Of a DNA stretch of 36,398 bases, positions 29,969-36,398 are shown piece by piece (the stretch's first letter is position 1; every line of letters starts with the position of its first letter). Source of the DNA: Chloroflexota bacterium. Its GTDB lineage: Bacteria > Chloroflexota > Limnocylindria > QHBO01. The notes beneath the pieces were generated by a model that saw only the letters and a program-made list of their open reading frames with translations, searched no databases and had not been told where the DNA came from. Location of the stretch: NCBI GenBank assembly GCA_013816405.1, contig JACDEL010000024.1, positions 1-36,398 on the forward strand, in the 5' to 3' direction. The position numbers were made by a program, and so were the translations under genes.

Positions 29969-31261
29969 GTGGGGAACGAAAAGCGCATCGGGCGGGCGGG
30001 TTTTCGAGCCGCAGTCCTTGTCGCTGTATTCGGGGCACTCCTTTACGCTGGCCTTGTAGTAGCCAGCGAGCGGCGCACGAGCGCGAAGGATGGCGCGGAG
30101 CGCAGCGGCCAGCTTGCCGACCCGTTCCAGGAAGTCGGTGACCATTTGGCGCCAAACACGCCAGCCCTGATATCGCAAGAGGACGCCCTTGTCGCTGACG
30201 CCCAGATCATCGCCGACACCAATGGATGGAGCCAGGCGGACACCCTGGTTCGGTTGAAGCATCAGGCAAAGTTCAGCCAGTTGGTCCCTCGGCTGACGCA
30301 GGACTATCCTGCGACGTTTGCCGGGTCGTGGACCAGCACGGACAAAGCGCTACCTGACTCCTTTGTTAGATTCAAGGGCCCGGTCCCGCCGGAGGCAAAG
30401 GCTCTGGCCGACTCCATCGGGGTGCGCGTAAACTTGAATTCGGACGCTAACTACTCATCGCTTGAGATGGGAGATCGCGCAGCCCGTCTGCAGACCGAGT
30501 TGACTGCTCTCGGCTCTCCAGAGGTGGCCACGGCGGTCCTTGTTGCCGAACAGCGCATCGTCGCCACAGCAGTGAAGCCAGCCGGCCTCGAGGGGCTAAG
30601 CGCCGAAGCCCTACTGGCGCGCCTCCCAAGCTGGACCGCGGCGGATGACATCTCGATCGACTTCATCGATGGCCCGCTAAATCGGCCAGCTCACACATAC
30701 GGCGGTGCTTGGATGCGCTACAACGGTTCGCGAACGTGCACCAGCGGGTTTACGGCAGTTCGCCAAGGCGTGACGGGTGTCACAACCGCTGGTCACTGCA
30801 CCGACAACCAATACGAGCAGCCCTCGGACGGATTGGTCTACAGCGCCCCCTTTGTAATCCAACACCAGGGTTCGTGGGGAGATGTCGAGTTCCATACCTC
30901 TACCCACTCTGAGTATGCCCGCTTCTATGCCAACGTGAATGACTTTCGTTCCGTTCACCTCATGTTCTTGGCGGAGGGGATCAGCGCCGGAGACTCGATG
31001 TGTGGATTCGGTCGGAAGACTCTCGGTGAGAGATGTGGAACGGTCTGGGCGACATACGTTACGTGCGGCTCATTGGGCCACATGGTCCTCATGGTCACCT
31101 CTTTCATGGCTTCGGGCGACAGCGGAGGACCGTTCTTCTTGGGCACTACTGCTGCTGGGGACTTCCAAGGCTGGTGCACCATAGGCGGTACCAGCCATAC
31201 TGAATTCTCGGTCGCCGATTATTTCGACGAGGCGATTGGGGCTACCCTTCTATTTGAATAG
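29969..31261 (+). CDS. Secreted trypsin/streptogrisin-like serine protease
   Basis: 430 aa from GTG 29969 (GAGGG upstream; ATG 29933 is an alternative). Residues 8-33 are an N-terminal membrane/signal segment (AVLVAVFGALLYAGLVVA). Residues ~40-240 form a propeptide-like helical region. The peptidase domain follows, with a complete triad: His276 (VTTAGHC), Asp305 (WGDVEFH) and Ser385 (ASGDSGGP). Cysteines near the His and at C345/C356/C366 fit disulfides of chymotrypsin-fold exported enzymes. It acts outside or on the cell surface. The stop overlaps the TTG start of the next gene. Confidence 0.85.
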   Translation: MGNEKRIGRAGFRAAVLVAVFGALLYAGLVVASERRTSAKDGAERSGQLADPFQEVGDHLAPNTPALISQEDALVADAQIIADTNGWSQADTLVRLKHQAKFSQLVPRLTQDYPATFAGSWTSTDKALPDSFVRFKGPVPPEAKALADSIGVRVNLNSDANYSSLEMGDRAARLQTELTALGSPEVATAVLVAEQRIVATAVKPAGLEGLSAEALLARLPSWTAADDISIDFIDGPLNRPAHTYGGAWMRYNGSRTCTSGFTAVRQGVTGVTTAGHCTDNQYEQPSDGLVYSAPFVIQHQGSWGDVEFHTSTHSEYARFYANVNDFRSVHLMFLAEGISAGDSMCGFGRKTLGERCGTVWATYVTCGSLGHMVLMVTSFMASGDSGGPFFLGTTAAGDFQGWCTIGGTSHTEFSVADYFDEAIGATLLFE

Positions 31262-31670
31262 GTCCGCGCGCGCACAAAGTCTCCTGCTTGCCGCCCTTGT
31301 CGTGCTGCCTGGCTGTTCGTCCCAGGCGTGGGGTCCACTGGCGGTCATCCATGAGGATTCGCAAGTCATCGCGGCTGCCCTCGGCGGCGCTGGCGAACTC
31401 CGCATCAACGAAGCCTGCGTGACGCTCCTGCGCAGTGATGTGGATCGGGAGATCACGCTCGTGTGGCGCGACAGTCAGACGTCTTGGGATGCGACAGACC
31501 GTCGTATAGGTTTCGACGATGTGCTCTCCGGCAAGTCGCTGGATCTCACTAGCGGCGATCAAATCGAGGTTGGTGGAGCAGGCGATTCCTCGTCGCCGTG
31601 GATAGTTGCGCCTAACGCGTCGTGTCCGTCGGAGTACTTCGTCGTTCATACGGTGACGCGACTCCAATGA
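31254..31670 (+). CDS. Lipoprotein of unknown function
   Basis: 138 aa if TTG 31254 is the start (ATG 31236 adds six residues); the start overlaps the protease stop. A lipobox is present: LLLAALVVLPGC. The mature part is beta-rich (VIAAALGGAGELRINEACVT, DREITLVWRDSQTSW, IEVGGAGDSS) with Cys residues. The overlap suggests it is expressed with the protease, perhaps as a surface partner or inhibitor; that is a guess. Confidence 0.65.
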   Translation: MNRSARAQSLLLAALVVLPGCSSQAWGPLAVIHEDSQVIAAALGGAGELRINEACVTLLRSDVDREITLVWRDSQTSWDATDRRIGFDDVLSGKSLDLTSGDQIEVGGAGDSSSPWIVAPNASCPSEYFVVHTVTRLQ

Positions 31671-31796
31671 AACGGAGTGGATGTCAGCACCATGTCGATC
31701 CCGTGTCTCAAGCTTGGTCGTCGCGTCGTCCTCGACCACATCAAGGTTGAGTTCGCCTTGGCCCCTTAACCCGGGCAGCGTTAGATTGCTGCTTCC

Positions 31797-31856
31797 GACG
31801 CAACCGGCCTCAGCTACCTTCGGGCCCGCTACTACGACCCGGGCTTGGGACGGTCT
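31797..31856 (+). pseudogene. RHS core-end fragment
   Basis: The codons read DATGLSYLRARYYDPGLGR, which is the invariant end of the RHS core. The surrounding frames do not continue as YD repeats. It is an orphan piece of another RHS gene, opposite in strand to the large RHS gene at 14670. Confidence 0.65.
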
Positions 31857-31945
31857 GTCATGTCGCCTCCACCATCGGGAGGCGGTCGAATAGCTCCATC
31901 CGGTCAGCTCCGGCCGAATCCAGGTCCGGCCGGCTCCAGGCATCC

Positions 31946-32557
31946 GTGCTCAGCCGGAGCCCGCCGGACGTTCCCCCGGGGTTTCTCAATGCCGACGCCA
32001 CCTCTGGACTCGCTCTGCGGGGCAATGGTGCCTTTCGCGGGGTCTTCTGGCCCTTCGGCTATCCGGCGCGCCGCGAGTCGGGAGGCATCGTTCTCATCGA
32101 CCGCTCGGACCGGATCGTGGCGCGAGAGGGCGATCAGGTTGTTATGGGTGGCGCCATCGGCGAAGACGGCGTCGGCTATCCGTGCGACCCGCTGGATCTC
32201 GAGATCGTACGGGTGAGCGGTGCAACCACGACACTCGTAGGCGCTGCTCGAGCTGCCCGGTGCCAGGCAACTATCTCGTCACCCCTCAGGCGACGAGGCC
32301 TGACTAAGCGACGAGCTGAGCAGGGGCTTCGATCGAGAGGCCTTAGGCCGAGCTGGCCATGCGAAGCGCCCTTAGGTCGTCGTCTCGCCCCACGATCCGC
32401 ACGCGGTATGTTGTGGCGCCCCCGCGTCCGGCTCCGCCTGCCGGGCGCGCCAAGTCCACATACTCCCGGGAGTGCGATGCTCGCCCGTGCCGGCGCGAAG
32501 AGTCGCCAGGCGCTCTTCGACGATCCCCTCCTCGGCGACAACTATTCGCTCGGCTAG
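31946..32557 (+). CDS. Possible partial hypothetical protein
   Basis: An open frame from GTG 31946. The first ~110 codons look like a real extracytoplasmic domain (GLALRGNGAFRGVFWPFGYP, GGIVLIDRSDRIVAREGDQV); the block resembles a type of small exported protein with a WP-G-[FY] motif. After about base 32290 the frame is Arg-rich and overlaps a relic on the other strand, so the true end is probably lost. No signal peptide is seen at this start. Confidence 0.35.
   Translation: MLSRSPPDVPPGFLNADATSGLALRGNGAFRGVFWPFGYPARRESGGIVLIDRSDRIVAREGDQVVMGGAIGEDGVGYPCDPLDLEIVRVSGATTTLVGAARAARCQATISSPLRRRGLTKRRAEQGLRSRGLRPSWPCEAPLGRRLAPRSARGMLWRPRVRLRLPGAPSPHTPGSAMLARAGAKSRQALFDDPLLGDNYSLG
32343..32470 (-). 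pseudogene. 3' relic of a small gene, paralogue of the one ending at 35483
   Basis: On the minus strand the codons read DLARPAGGAGRGG, then TYRVRIVGRDDDLRALRM. The gene at 35483 ends LARPTGAGRAGAIRYRIRIV. The similarity is clear over about 35 codons; the 5' part is missing. Function unknown. Confidence 0.55.
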
Positions 32558-32628
32558 GCCTCTAGCGCAAGCCTCTTAACCTGGAGCGATTCGATGGCGG
32601 GATTGTGGCAGCCCGGATCGCGAGGCGC

Positions 32629-33006
32629 TTAGGTTCGTCGAGATAACGCGACCATGCCGAGCATCAACCCGTAACCCAAGACCACCAGCGCGACAATGAA
32701 ACCGATGTACGTTAGCGCCTCCGTGTGGACCGCAGGGTCCGTCAGCGTGCTGACCACAACAGAGCCCAACACGAGCGCCGCCATGCTTCCGGCTCCGATA
32801 GCCAAAGCACTCGCGCTCGCCACGCGTCTCCCTCGCAGATAGTAGATGGTCAACAACGCCAGAAGCGGAATCATGGTGAGCCCGCCCACTTGGCCGAGCG
32901 ACAAGGTGAGATATCCAAGCGCGAGACCGATTCCGAGACTGACAATGAGTCCCATGGCTATTTGTAGGGATACGCGCCCGAGCCGCACCACGACTGGGTG
33001 TGCCAT
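32629..33006 (-). CDS. Four-helix membrane protein
   Basis: 125 aa from ATG 33006 (ATG 32955 is an alternative just after the preceding stop). Four hydrophobic segments: LQIAMGLIVSLGIGLALGYL, LTMIPLLALLTIYYL, ALAIGAGSMAALVLGSVVVS, YIGFIVALVVLGYGLMLGM. It follows the secreted protein gene with an overlap, on the same strand. No family is recognised. Confidence 0.6.
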   Translation of the reverse strand: MAHPVVVRLGRVSLQIAMGLIVSLGIGLALGYLTLSLGQVGGLTMIPLLALLTIYYLRGRRVASASALAIGAGSMAALVLGSVVVSTLTDPAVHTEALTYIGFIVALVVLGYGLMLGMVALSRRT

Positions 33007-33731
33007 CCTACGAACGAATTCCTCCAAGAATAGCTGTACGAGCACACCCAATTGCCGTTTGCCTGACCGGTGATGCTGTTCCAGTAAGAGTTGTAGTAAT
33101 TGCTCCCACCACAGTCAAAACGGCCCCTGTAGCTGTAGCCCTGATGCCCGCTCAACGTCACGCTCGTATATCCGACTCCACCGCTTGAGATGTACAAGTA
33201 GTGGTCCGATGAGACGCGCGACCAGCCGGGACCGCACGTGAGTAGCTCAGTTGCCCACTTGCCACCGTCCTGGCCTGAATAAGTTCGAATGTATGGGCTG
33301 CACAGGCCACCGCTGCAATTGCTCCAGCTGAATTGCGTCCAGTACTCGTTCATCTCGATGCCGCAGCAATCCCACGAGCGCTGGACAGCATAAGCTCCCC
33401 AACAACAACCAGAGGCGCTCGTCGAGGCATCGGTCGCCGCTGCCGAATCCGCCAGCGACCCGAATGTCGCCTTTGCGAGGTTGCTCGGCGATGGCGCAAG
33501 CTGAGTGGGTGCCACGAATCTCACAGGGCCGGCCTCCACTTGGCAATCCGCATTGACAATGAGGTCCTCCACGGCCACCAGTCCTGGCGGCGGCATCGGC
33601 ATTTCATATGTCCCCGAGGCCGGGCCGCATGAGTTCTGCTTGCTGGCGGCTATCGGCGTGGTCGAGGAGCCGACCAGGACCAGAATCAAGATGGTAGTTG
33701 TGGGGAAGACGCGGAAACGTCGCGACCGCAT
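32958..33731 (-). CDS. Secreted Cys- and aromatic-rich protein
   Basis: 257 aa from ATG 33731, with GGGAG 8 nt upstream. Signal peptide MRSRRFRVFPTTTILILVLV, cut near AAS. The second half is rich in Cys, Trp, Tyr, Ser and Gly (SGCCWGAYAVQRSWDCCGIE, NCSGGLCSPYIRTYSG, GRFDCGGSNYYNSYW, VCSYSYSWRNSF), typical of extracellular proteins with many disulfides. It could be an adhesin or antimicrobial-like protein; no family is known to me. Confidence 0.72.
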   Translation of the reverse strand: MRSRRFRVFPTTTILILVLVGSSTTPIAASKQNSCGPASGTYEMPMPPPGLVAVEDLIVNADCQVEAGPVRFVAPTQLAPSPSNLAKATFGSLADSAAATDASTSASGCCWGAYAVQRSWDCCGIEMNEYWTQFSWSNCSGGLCSPYIRTYSGQDGGKWATELLTCGPGWSRVSSDHYLYISSGGVGYTSVTLSGHQGYSYRGRFDCGGSNYYNSYWNSITGQANGNWVCSYSYSWRNSFVGWHTQSWCGSGAYPYK

Positions 33732-33953
33732 CGTATCTCTCCCAATTGGCGGCTTACGGCGAAGAACGCTGCTTGACCCGTTGCGCCGGCTTGCGCGCTC
33801 TCACATAATGCGCGCGGATGTACTCAGAATCAACTATTGCTTTTACGGTATTGCTAACGCGGAGTCAAAGAACCCTGAGCGCTTCCTTCGAACCGTCCAG
33901 AACGCCCAACGGCTGGCCGCCTCAAGCGACACGTCGGTCTTGTCACGGCGCTC

Positions 33954-34912
33954 TTGCTCAGCTTCTCAATGCTCGGCCAGACCGTGGCGGACACGCCCGG
34001 CGGCGATGTTGCCCACTCGATTGCCGTCGTCGATGCCAATGGCTTCGTCGCGGTTTCGGAAACGATTACGGCCGAGGGCGCTGTCATCGACACGTTCCAA
34101 TCCGGTGGTACGACGATCAAGGTACTCGGGAGCCCTGGCAGTTCTGCATCCTTCTATCCAACTGGGCCGACGAAAGACCAGAATGGCGGGCTTGGCATTG
34201 CGATGAGCTCGCCGGGGTCGAAGACCGACCCACTGGCGTACAGCAATTCGGGCCGCACGGTCGTTGGCGATCTGATGGCCATGGGGGTGTCGCGTGCTGA
34301 CGCAGAGCGTCTCATCGGTCTGGAAACCGCTGATGGGACGAACCCGGCTCAATCACCGCTGAGGCGGATCTTGCCCTGTCCCGCGCGCCATCCTCTCCGC
34401 GATCGTCGCTACTTGCCTCTCCTACAACCGTCTGGGATACGCAATGCACCACGGCTAGCGCCGAAAGCGGCAAGCTGTATGGATACGGCTGTTCGACGTT
34501 TTTCATCGCTCACCAGAGCGGCACCGACTGGTATCTGGCGACCAAATATCAATTCTCCGCTCATTCAACCGATACATCCTTGTTCCCCAAGCGACTGAAG
34601 CAGATTGGGTGGAGGGTCACGTGGGGATCCGGCAATCAGGTCATCGGATGGCAACCATCGAGCACCACCTACCCACCGACGTGCCAATGGTTGCCTTACA
34701 GCATCACGATCTGGGGAACCGGATACAGCACCAATCAGTGGGTCTGTCCGGATAGCCATGGCCTGTGGGAATTGACGAGCCTCAAGAGCAGCGCGCGCTG
34801 GATCGGGTCGGAAAACAGCACAGACTGGGAGGCTACTGAAGGTCTTCAAGATGTCCATAGCCCGCCGGGGGTCAGCGCGACACACGGTAGCTACGCGATG
34901 TGGGTCTATTGA
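33954..34912 (+). pseudogene. Exported protein gene with a frameshift and unclear start
   Basis: Two frames must be joined near base 34350. The first starts at TTG 33954 or ATG 33969, after a signal-like stretch (LVTALLLSFSMLGQTVA) that extends upstream without a start codon. It continues GGDVAHSIAVVDANGFVAVS to RADAERLIGLETADG. The second runs from SITAEADLALS to YGYGCSTFFIAHQSGTDWYL, KQIGWRVTWGSGNQVIGWQP and ends HGSYAMWVY. Together they make one ~320-aa exported protein, Trp/Tyr-rich at the C-terminus. One base is missing or added. Function unknown. Confidence 0.6.
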
Positions 34913-35053
34913 TGTCCTAGACTGCCGATGGTCGGTCGATGGGTGGTGGAACGCGAACCCTGCCTCCACCACCCGGACTGAGCCTAGGTGGAATCACATC
35001 CTCATGACTCGACTAGGAAAAGCCAAGACACGACAAGGCGGACGGTTGCGGCG

Positions 35054-35410
35054 ATGGCTGCCCTGGTGGCCCGCGCCCGTGATTTGCTGTCCTTTGCAGC
35101 AGGGTGGGCGCTCGCCGGGCTCTGGTCTACCGGCTTCGGTGCCTCGAACGTGATCGTCGGCGGGCAGTTCGCCGGCACGATCACGCAGGTGAGTTCGGAT
35201 GGTTCGGGAATCTGTCTCACAGAGGATGCCACTGGCCGGCAGCGCTGCTCCAGCCCACTGCGCGTTGTGGGTTCTGCGCCTCTCGCCATTGGAGAGCACG
35301 TGGAGGTAACGACAGCGAGAGTTCCCATCGATGGCGGGTTGTTGAACGAGGTGTATTTCGTGACGATCCCGCCGCCGGCGGGCCAGGAAGGCCAAACTTC
35401 GGCCCGCTAA
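35054..35410 (+). CDS. Small exported protein
   Basis: 118 aa from ATG 35054 (GTG 34988 would give 140 aa). A hydrophobic N-terminus (LLSFAAGWALAGLWSTGFG) is followed by a beta-rich domain (IVGGQFAGTITQVSSDGSGI, GEHVEVTTARVPIDGG) with two Cys in CLTEDATGRQRC. The pattern suggests a small OB-like or beta-barrel domain outside the membrane. No ribosome site is clear. Family unknown. Confidence 0.5.
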   Translation: MAALVARARDLLSFAAGWALAGLWSTGFGASNVIVGGQFAGTITQVSSDGSGICLTEDATGRQRCSSPLRVVGSAPLAIGEHVEVTTARVPIDGGLLNEVYFVTIPPPAGQEGQTSAR

Positions 35411-35482
35411 CAACTGTATTGCGAAGTCTCAGGGCATCTCCGTCGGCGCCTAATCCGACGAGTGCTCTCGTACCGACCAAGG

Positions 35483-35840
35483 TCAGGCACGGTTCAGCCG
35501 GCCTATAACCTCCAGCTCGTGCGTTCGTCCAACGATGCGGATGCGATAGCGTATCGCGCCCGCGCGTCCGGCTCCTGTCGGGCGCGCCAACGCAACCTCC
35601 TCTGGCAAGGCCAGCGCCAAGCCGTAAGCCTCGGCCTCGGGCGTCAGGTGAGACGCCGTCGACGAACCTGGCTCCATCGAGGACCAGGGTCATGATCGTG
35701 AGGCCGCCGTTCAGCGGGCGCCACGACGGCTCGAGGCGCTGGGCGATCTTGAAGACACGGTCGAGCGGCTTCTCACGGCGGCGCATGCGCCTGGCCATGG
35801 CTGAAGCGAGCCTGCGCCAGTCACTGCCCCTCCGCCGCAT
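35483..35840 (-). pseudogene. Small conserved gene after Replic_Relax, frame broken near 35655
   Basis: From ATG 35840, five nt after the Replic_Relax stop, the frame reads SDWRRLASAMARRMRRREKP, LDRVFKIAQRLEPSWRPLNG and GLTIMTLVLDGARFVDGVS. It then becomes Arg/Gly-rich nonsense. In another frame, overlapping by some 20 nt, the codons EAEAYGLALALPEEVALARP, AIRYRIRIVGRTHELEVIG continue to the stop at 35483 (ATG 35677 could start this separately). One frameshift explains both. A paralogous tail is at 32343. Unknown function, probably part of the conjugative module. Confidence 0.5.
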
Positions 35841-35845
35841 GGTCG

Positions 35846-36398
35846 TCAATCGAGCGCCCCTCCCAGCTCCTCGCCACCACCGGAGGCCAGCAGCTCGAGC
35901 CACTCGGGACTGCCGACCGGTGTCCCACACTGCCGGCGCCGCGGATCGCTGAGGATGGCCGATAGAGCGGTGACCGGCTTGTCGCCGGCGATGGGCTGGA
36001 CAGGTGCCATCTGGCCGAGTCGGCGCAGCACCGCGAGGTCGACCAGCCAGCCGCTCGTCCAGCCCCGCAGCTGCGGGATCCGGTTGGCCCGTCGCCGCAG
36101 CCAGCGGAGCCTGGCGAGCGACGGGACAACGAAGAGCACGTGCCACCCCGAGCGCTCGGCCAGTGCTCGTCGATAGGCGAGCAACTTCTGGCTCATGACG
36201 GGCAGATGCTGGGTGGCCTCGTCGGTCTCGATGCAGATCACGCCGGAGCCGGTCGCCAGCTGCAGGACCAGGACGCTGTCGGGCAGCGGCGCGGGTCCCA
36301 GCAGGCCGGCGGCCATCGACTCGGTCAGCCAGGCCTGCAGCGGGTAGCGGTCGGGTCCGCACGGACGCGCCAGGGCGCAGACGGCTTCGACCGTGTCG
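35846..36398 (-). CDS. Replication-relaxation family protein, C-terminal part (5' end beyond window)
   Basis: The frame enters from the right edge. Its first residues match the middle of the copy at 22252 (AVCALARPCGPDRYPLQAWL, GLLGPAPLPDSVLVLQLAT), and it continues ICIETDEATQHLPVMSQKLL, AYRRALAERSGWHVLFVVPS, LARLRWLRRRANRI, as intact Replic_Relax proteins do. These proteins are found in conjugative plasmids and integrative elements and are proposed to help relaxation or replication of the element. The C-terminus is complete, unlike the copy at 21536. Confidence 0.75.
   Translation of the reverse strand, partial: DTVEAVCALARPCGPDRYPLQAWLTESMAAGLLGPAPLPDSVLVLQLATGSGVICIETDEATQHLPVMSQKLLAYRRALAERSGWHVLFVVPSLARLRWLRRRANRIPQLRGWTSGWLVDLAVLRRLGQMAPVQPIAGDKPVTALSAILSDPRRRQCGTPVGSPEWLELLASGGGEELGGALD
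36252..36398. repeat. Direct repeat copy 2 (147 bp seen, continues past the edge)
   Basis: Matches 21780-21926 with two differences, in the same orientation, 14472 bp apart. It lies inside the second Replic_Relax gene. The true length cannot be known, because the window ends within the repeat. Confidence 0.85.

Noticed and set aside
31681-31893. 70-codon frame MSAPCRSRVSS
   Set aside because: Low-complexity; the real signal here is the RHS fragment in another frame.

Overview
GC-rich bacterial DNA. The left 2.7 kb is ordinary chromosome: a Nudix ADP-ribose pyrophosphatase, an ABC exporter pair, a membrane-anchored protein and the start of a GlsB/YeaQ-type gene. The protein style suggests a Chloroflexota or Actinomycetota genome, but no marker gene settles this. 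From about 2.7 kb rightwards the window is an accessory mosaic of conjugation-type genes, broken tRNAs, integrase and transposase remnants, toxin-type genes and secreted proteins. Many genes there are truncated, fused or frameshifted.

Layout. (1) 2.7-2.84 kb: island edge, where the glsB-like gene and a tRNA-His gene are both cut. (2) 2.9-7.4 kb, minus strand: ubiquitin-like system 1, in the order beta-grasp modifier, E2-like protein, 87-aa unknown, JAMM peptidase, ThiF/E1-like protein, AAA ATPase, 92-aa unknown. (3) 7.4-14.7 kb: secreted and hypothetical proteins, a GNAT toxin fused in frame to the C-terminal half of an OLD-type nuclease, a subtilisin-like protein, regulator relics, and a membrane protein beside an RHS gene. 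(4) 14.7-18.9 kb: a large secreted RHS/YD-repeat protein. (5) 19.0-23.1 kb: a CRISPR-independent Cas1 with zinc-finger and HTH extension (two frameshifts), its upstream partner, a truncated replication-relaxation gene, and an IS1-type transposase fused to a coupling-protein-like tail. (6) 23.1-25.4 kb: an unusual class II tRNA, small regulators, a tRNA-Gln 3' half and an integrase tail. (7) 25.4-29.1 kb: ubiquitin-like system 2, in the order modifier, E2-like protein, JAMM-E1 fusion, DUF6527 protein, ClpP/SDH-class serine protease, with a divergent ribbon-helix-helix regulator. (8) 29.3-35.4 kb: relics, a secreted trypsin-like protease and several exported proteins. (9) 35.5-36.4 kb: a second replication-relaxation gene whose DNA repeats part of the first.

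Main biological interest. Two different prokaryotic ubiquitin-like conjugation systems lie on one island. System 1 resembles the PRTRC-type cassettes (JAMM, E2-like, modifier, ThiF) with an added AAA ATPase. System 2 joins a modifier-E2-JAMM/E1 module to a ClpP-fold serine protease through an ATGA stop-start overlap, which suggests modifier-directed proteolysis; that link is inference. A fragment of the system 1 ATPase gene lies just beyond system 2, so the two neighbourhoods share history. The 147-bp direct repeats at 21780 and 36252 bracket 14.5 kb that contains system 2. A circle joined at the repeat would carry a complete replication-relaxation gene.
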